Assembly: GCF_031450805.1 (NCBI RefSeq)
Contig: NZ_JARTVY010000005.1
Coordinates: 186,001 to 250,000 of the forward strand
DNA from: Caballeronia sp031450805
GTDB taxonomy: Bacteria; Pseudomonadota; Gammaproteobacteria; Burkholderiales; Burkholderiaceae
Length of the DNA stretch: 64,000 nucleotides
Reading direction: 5' to 3'
The notes under the pieces were generated by a model. It made no database searches, was not told where the DNA came from, and saw only the letters and a program-made list of their open reading frames with translations. Made by a program: the position numbers and the translations under genes. Below are positions 60,020 to 64,000 of this stretch, piece after piece. Position 1 is the stretch's first letter, and the number at the start of each line of letters is the position of its first letter.

Positions 60020-61275
60020 GCGGCGTCTCCTTCCACTGCATTGGCCGCGCGCAGCATCGCGCGCAGAAGCACGTTGCAGCCGGCCTCGAGATGATCGGCG
60101 CGTGCATCCTCGATCTCGTTGTGACTGATGCCGTCCTTGCACGGGACGAAGATCATCGCGGCCGGCGCCACGCGTGCGAGATACACGGCGTCATGTCCCG
60201 CGCCGCTCACCACGTTCATCGACGTGAAGCCGAGCGCGTCCGCGCTTTCGCGCACCGAAGCCACCAGCGTGTCAGCGAACGGTTGCGGCGCGAAGTAGAC
60301 AACCTCGTCTACCGTCACAGGCAGGCTCGCTTGCGCGCACGCGTCGCGCAAGGCGCGGTCCATCGCGAGCAATGTGGCGTCGTCGGCGGCGCGCAGGTCG
60401 ACGGTCAGCTTCACGCGCCCGGGAATGACGTTGCGCGAGTTGGGATGCACGTCCACCCAGCCGACCGTGCCCCGCCCATGCGGGGCATGATCGAGCGCGA
60501 TGCGGTTGACCACGCGGATCAGATCGGCGGCGACCAGCAACGCATCGCGGCGCAGTTCCATCGGCGTCGGACCCGCATGCGCTTCCATGCCGTCGATGGT
60601 GACGTCGTACCAGCGCTGGCCAAGCGCGGCCTGAACGACACCGATCACCTTATCGTGCGCGTCGAGCACCGGTCCCTGCTCGATATGCGCCTCGAAATAC
60701 GCGCCCACAGGATGCGCCGCGACGCGCTCGCCCGCATAGCCGATCGACGCGAGCGCATCGCGCACCGACACGCCTTCGCGATCCATCTGCGCGAGCGCAT
60801 GTTCAAGCGTGAACGCGCCCGCGAACACGCCCGAGCCCATCATCACCGGTACGAAACGCGAGCCTTCCTCGTTCGTCCATACGGCGACTTCGAGCGGCGC
60901 GGCCGTGCGCACGTCGTTGTCGTTTAACGTGCGCAATACTTCGAGGCCGGCCAGTACGCCGTAGTTGCCGTCGAACTTGCCGCCGGTCGGCTGCGTGTCG
61001 ATATGGCTGCCCGTCACGACAGGCGGCAGATCGTCGCGCGTGCCTGCACGTCGCGCGAAGATATTGCCGATCGCATCGACGCGCACCGTGCAGCCGGTTT
61101 CCTTCGCCCACGCGACGAAGAGATCGCGGCCTTGCTTGTCGAGCTCGGTGAGCGCGAGGCGGCACACGCCGCCTTTCTCCGTCGCACCGATTCTCGCCAG
61201 CTCCATCAGGCTGTTCCAGAGACGCGCACCGTCGATGCGCAAGCCGGCATGGGCCGGCATATCGTGAGCTTGCAT
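60016..61275 (-). CDS. M20-family Zn hydrolase (N-carbamoyl-L-amino-acid hydrolase/allantoate amidohydrolase type)
   Basis: A 419-aa di-metal amidohydrolase. Metal and substrate motifs are GSHIDTQPTGGKFDGNYGVL, TNEEGSRF, AHIEQGPVLDA, the dimerisation-domain WYDVTIDGMEAHAGPTPMEL, SGAGHDAVYLA and CKDGISHNEIEDA. Members remove carbamoyl or ureido groups from amino acids or purine-derived ureides. The transporter genes upstream suggest that such a compound is imported. The gene begins 36 bases after livF and overlaps the M81 gene by four. Confidence 0.9.
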   Translation of the reverse strand: MQAHDMPAHAGLRIDGARLWNSLMELARIGATEKGGVCRLALTELDKQGRDLFVAWAKETGCTVRVDAIGNIFARRAGTRDDLPPVVTGSHIDTQPTGGKFDGNYGVLAGLEVLRTLNDNDVRTAAPLEVAVWTNEEGSRFVPVMMGSGVFAGAFTLEHALAQMDREGVSVRDALASIGYAGERVAAHPVGAYFEAHIEQGPVLDAHDKVIGVVQAALGQRWYDVTIDGMEAHAGPTPMELRRDALLVAADLIRVVNRIALDHAPHGRGTVGWVDVHPNSRNVIPGRVKLTVDLRAADDATLLAMDRALRDACAQASLPVTVDEVVYFAPQPFADTLVASVRESADALGFTSMNVVSGAGHDAVYLARVAPAAMIFVPCKDGISHNEIEDARADHLEAGCNVLLRAMLRAANAVEGDAA

Positions 61276-61311
61276 TCGAGATTCCTTCGCTAGGTGATGG
61301 CGGGCATGGCG

Positions 61312-62013
61312 TCAGACGACGCCCACACCGAGATATCTGTCCTTGATGGATTCATCGGCGATGAAGGCATCGTTCGCCCCTTCGTACACGATGCGCCCTT
61401 GCTCGATGATGTAATGACGATCCGCGAGCTGCGTGCATACTTCGAGGTTCTGTTCGACGAGCAGGATCGCCACGCCTGCCTCGCGAATCAGCTTCAGTTG
61501 CGCGACGATCTCTTCGACGATCACAGGCGCGAGCCCTTCCACCGGTTCGTCGAGCATGAGCAGGCGCGGATGATTCATCAGCGCGCGGCCGATTGCGAGC
61601 ATCTGTTGCTCGCCGCCGGAGAGCTGACCGCCGCCGTTCGTGCGCCGCTCTTTCAAACGCGGGAAGATGCGATAGATATCGGACAGTTGCCAGGGCGAGC
61701 CCTTGCGCGCGCCGAGCCGAAGATTCTCTTCGACCGAGAGCAACCTGAAGATGCCGCGATGCTCCGGCACGAAGCAGACGCCGCGCGCAGCGATTCTGTG
61801 AGGCGGGAGCTTCGCGAGGGCCGCGCCCGCGAATGTCACGCTGCCTCGCTGCGGTGTCACGATGCCCGCGATACTCTTGAGCGTCGTGGACTTGCCGGCG
61901 CCATTGCGCCCGAGCAGCGTGACCGTCTCACCCTCGCCGATCTTGAGCGATACGCCCTGAAGAATATGGCTCTTGCCGTAATAGCCGTGGATGTTATCGA
62001 CAACAAGCGTCAT
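61312..62013 (-). CDS. Branched-chain-type ABC transporter ATP-binding protein (LivF-like)
   Basis: A 233-aa ATPase. Walker A is GRNGAGKST, signature LSGGEQQMLAIGRAL and Walker B LLMLDEPVEGLAP with LLVEQNLEV. Start ATG 62013 overlaps the livG stop by four bases. With LivG it powers uptake of an amino-acid-like substrate; the family also carries amides and ureas. Confidence 0.92.
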   Translation of the reverse strand: MTLVVDNIHGYYGKSHILQGVSLKIGEGETVTLLGRNGAGKSTTLKSIAGIVTPQRGSVTFAGAALAKLPPHRIAARGVCFVPEHRGIFRLLSVEENLRLGARKGSPWQLSDIYRIFPRLKERRTNGGGQLSGGEQQMLAIGRALMNHPRLLMLDEPVEGLAPVIVEEIVAQLKLIREAGVAILLVEQNLEVCTQLADRHYIIEQGRIVYEGANDAFIADESIKDRYLGVGVV

Positions 62014-62777
62014 ACGCGGCCTCCGGTGATCATGTTGCCGAGATACGCGCTGCGTACGCGTTCGTCGCCGCGAATGCAAGCCGGCTCGCCTTCCACCAGC
62101 ACCCGCCCTTGCTGCATGACGGTGATCGTGTCGGAGATGTCCATCACGATATCCATGTTGTGCTCGATCAGCACGACCGTATAGTCGTCGCGCAGGCTGC
62201 GGATCAGATGCTTCATGTCGTCGAGGTCGTCGATGCCCATGCCCGAGGTCGGCTCGTCGAGAAAAATCGCCTTGGGCCGTGCGGCGAGCGCCATGCCTAC
62301 TTCGAGACGCCGCTGCTGACCGTGCGACAGCCCGCTCGCCTGCGTCGATGCAAAGCGTTGCAGCGCAAGCCGCTCGAGAATGCCATCGACCGTATCGCGA
62401 TGTTCCAGCGCGCCGCGCGGCGGCGTCCATGCATTGAGCGCGCGCTTCGAGTCGACGCCTTGCGCGGCGAGGCGCAGGTTTTCGCGCACGGAGAGATTCG
62501 TGAAGAGGCTCGTGACCTGAAACGATCGCGCGATGCCCCGCTTCACACGACGATGATCCGGCTCATGCGTCACATCGTGACCATCGAACACGATGTTGCC
62601 CGCCGTGATGGGCACGGTGCCCGTCAGCACGTGAAAGAGCGTGGTCTTGCCCGCGCCGTTCGGGCCGATCACCGAATGCACCGTATTCTTCGCGATGCGC
62701 AGGTTCACGTCGGTCAGCGCCGAGAACTTGCCGTAGCGTTTCGCCACACCCTTCGCTTCCAGTATCGAGGCGCTCAT
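62010..62777 (-). CDS. Branched-chain-type ABC transporter ATP-binding protein (LivG-like)
   Basis: A 255-aa ATPase with Walker A GPNGAGKTT, the LivG-type signature LSHGQQRRLEVGMAL and Walker B AIFLDEPTSGMG. It overlaps livM by four bases and livF by four. The N-terminal ILEAKGVAKRYGKFSALTDV is typical. Confidence 0.92.
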   Translation of the reverse strand: MSASILEAKGVAKRYGKFSALTDVNLRIAKNTVHSVIGPNGAGKTTLFHVLTGTVPITAGNIVFDGHDVTHEPDHRRVKRGIARSFQVTSLFTNLSVRENLRLAAQGVDSKRALNAWTPPRGALEHRDTVDGILERLALQRFASTQASGLSHGQQRRLEVGMALAARPKAIFLDEPTSGMGIDDLDDMKHLIRSLRDDYTVVLIEHNMDIVMDISDTITVMQQGRVLVEGEPACIRGDERVRSAYLGNMITGGRV

Positions 62778-63796
62778 GCCGGCTCTCCTTCATTGCGTCT
62801 CACCGCGCGCCAGATGCGTTCACCCAGCCCCCACAGCCCGCGCTGCATGAAGAGGCTCACGGCAATCAGCACGAGCCCGAGCAGCAGCAGCCAGCGCGGC
62901 CAGAGCGTCGAGAGCCAGTCGGCGAACAACACGTAAAACGCTGCGCCGAGCACGGAGGAAAAGAGGTTGCCCGTGCCGCCGATCACCGTCATCACGAGGA
63001 TCATCTCGCTCGTGTGATAGTCGATGTTCGATAGCGGCGCGATGCCGGTCATCATCGCGTGAAGCGCGCCGGCCAGTCCCGTGACCGCGCCCGACACCAC
63101 GAACGCAGCGAGCTTGAAGCGCCGGACATCGTAGCCCACGGCCGCGGCGCGCGCTTCGTTGTCGCGGATCGCGAGCAAGGTGCGGCCGAAGACCGAATGC
63201 GACACGCGCAGCATCAGCCAGAACGCGATCAGGAATAGCACCGCGACGAACGCATAGTATTGCCACGGCGATGCGATCGATACGAGCGGCTGCCCCAGGA
63301 TCGACAGCGCCGGACGCGGAATATCCAGCAGGCCGTTGTCGCCGCCGGTGAGATCGGGTGTCGTGTAGGCGAGAAAGTAGAACATCTGCCCGAACGCCAG
63401 CGTGAGCATCACGAAGTACGCGCCGCGCTGACGAATCGAGAACCATCCGACGATCGCCGCCGCGACCGCGCCCGCCACGACCGCCCCGAGCAGCGCAACC
63501 GGCACTTGCAGCCCTGACTTCGTCAAGATCAGGCCGGCGCTGTAGCTGCCGAGTCCGAAGAAAATGCCCTGCCCGAATGACAGCAGGCCGGTATGCCCGA
63601 GCAGCAGATTGCAGCCGAGCGCGGCGAGCGCATAGACGAGCACTTCCGTTGCGAGCGATCCTGAACGCATCGTCGTCGGCAGGATGCAGACGGCGATCGC
63701 GGCGAGCAACAGAAAGCGGTATCGATGCAGCGAATGCCTGAGGGATCGCTGGGGCATGCCCACGTCCAATGTCTTTGAATCGAGCTTGGAATTCAC
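62774..63796 (-). CDS. Branched-chain-type ABC transporter permease (LivM-like)
   Basis: A 340-aa inner-membrane permease with about nine helices, GHTGLLSFGQGIFFGLGSYS, RQRGAYFVMLTLAFGQMFYF and the loop AIRDNEARAAAVGYDVRRFK that meets the ATPases. GTG 63796 overlaps the livH stop (GTGA) and fits the expected start; the frame is open further upstream. Confidence 0.9.
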   Translation of the reverse strand: MNSKLDSKTLDVGMPQRSLRHSLHRYRFLLLAAIAVCILPTTMRSGSLATEVLVYALAALGCNLLLGHTGLLSFGQGIFFGLGSYSAGLILTKSGLQVPVALLGAVVAGAVAAAIVGWFSIRQRGAYFVMLTLAFGQMFYFLAYTTPDLTGGDNGLLDIPRPALSILGQPLVSIASPWQYYAFVAVLFLIAFWLMLRVSHSVFGRTLLAIRDNEARAAAVGYDVRRFKLAAFVVSGAVTGLAGALHAMMTGIAPLSNIDYHTSEMILVMTVIGGTGNLFSSVLGAAFYVLFADWLSTLWPRWLLLLGLVLIAVSLFMQRGLWGLGERIWRAVRRNEGEPA

Positions 63797-64000
63797 GCGG
63801 TCCTCCCGAGCAATCCGTTCGGGCGCAGCAGCAGCACTGCGGCCATCGCGACATAGATCATGAGACGGGCGCCTTCGGGCCATAGCGTGCTCATCACGCT
63901 TTGCACGATGCCGACCAGCAATCCGCCGACGAGCGCGCCGAGAAAGTTGCCCATGCCGCCCACCACGACGACCACGAATGCGACGCCGAGCGCCTCGATG
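63793..64000 (-). CDS. Branched-chain-type ABC transporter permease (LivH-like), C-terminal part
   Basis: The last ~69 codons of a permease gene cut by the window edge: VVVVVGGMGNFLGALVGGLL, VGIVQSVMSTLWPEG and the ending LLLRPNGLLGRTA, typical of LivH. The preceding half, and probably a periplasmic binding protein, lie beyond base 64000. Confidence 0.88.
   Translation of the reverse strand, partial: IEALGVAFVVVVVGGMGNFLGALVGGLLVGIVQSVMSTLWPEGARLMIYVAMAAVLLLRPNGLLGRTA

Noticed and set aside
1..64000. CRISPR array, tRNA or rRNA genes, prophage, plasmid origin
   Set aside because: No regularly spaced repeats, cloverleaf-like sequences, phage genes or iteron arrays were seen on reading the window.

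Overview
The window is high-GC proteobacterial DNA that most resembles a Burkholderiaceae genome (Caballeronia/Paraburkholderia/Burkholderia type). This is inferred from GC-rich codon use, the 1621-aa NAD-glutamate dehydrogenase, paired Hsp20 genes, a FlhDC pair and many catabolic and ABC-transport operons with their own regulators. The mix of catabolic clusters and probable extra copies of core genes (glyA, flhDC) suggests a secondary chromosome; that is inference. No rRNA, tRNA, CRISPR array or intact insertion sequence was seen.

Region 1 (1-3.5 kb): the 3' end of glyA, then a tightly coupled trio: a DUF4118 membrane protein, an alpha/beta hydrolase and a MipA/OmpV outer-membrane protein. 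Region 2 (3.6-11 kb): a 6-hydroxynicotinate catabolic operon nicC-nicE-nicD-nicX-nicF on the minus strand, a divergent TetR regulator, a small unknown protein and an AAHS-type MFS transporter. The same 16-bp TTATA-N6-TATAA palindrome lies upstream of nicC and of the transporter. Region 3 (11-25 kb): a lipoprotein beta-lactamase-fold hydrolase, a homocysteine methyltransferase divergent from a GlxA-type AraC regulator, a Tat-exported phosphocholine-type phospholipase C, a LysR regulator divergent from an aldo/keto reductase, a DUF4239-like membrane protein, GST plus TetR, a PNPOx-fold stress protein and an MFS symporter.

Region 4 (25-35.1 kb): a short-chain amide operon on the plus strand with a five-part urea/amide ABC transporter, formamidase/acetamidase FmdA, the AmiC-like sensor, the AmiR-like ANTAR antiterminator, a short-chain dehydrogenase and an amidase-signature enzyme. 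Its leader has two hairpins with hexaloops carrying A at position 1 and G at position 4, the second abutting an intrinsic terminator. This is what an ANTAR-controlled attenuator should look like, so the operon probably senses amides with AmiC and is released by AmiR. Region 5 (35.2-42.5 kb): gdhB, small unknown genes and two Hsp20 genes. Region 6 (43-44.2 kb): flhDC followed at once by a truncated ISNCY-like transposase remnant.

Region 7 (44.4-50.8 kb): a probable aromatic-acid cluster with an ACS-family MFS transporter, an atypical metallo-beta-lactamase-fold hydrolase, two overlapping IclR regulators, a DUF2783 protein and a flavin monooxygenase. A 20-bp ATRGCAA-N6-TTGCTAT palindrome precedes both the hydrolase and the monooxygenase. 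Region 8 (51.4-58.5 kb) is the least conventional part: a capsule-type glycosyltransferase, an arabinose-5-phosphate isomerase and a fusion of a CMP-sugar synthetase to an RraA/pyruvate-aldolase-like domain, followed by a ProQ/FinO RNA chaperone and an orphan two-partner-secretion exoprotein. Region 9 (58.5-64 kb): an operon read right to left with a branched-chain-type ABC transporter (livH partial, livM, livG, livF), an M20 carbamoylase-type hydrolase and an M81 (MlrC-like) peptidase.
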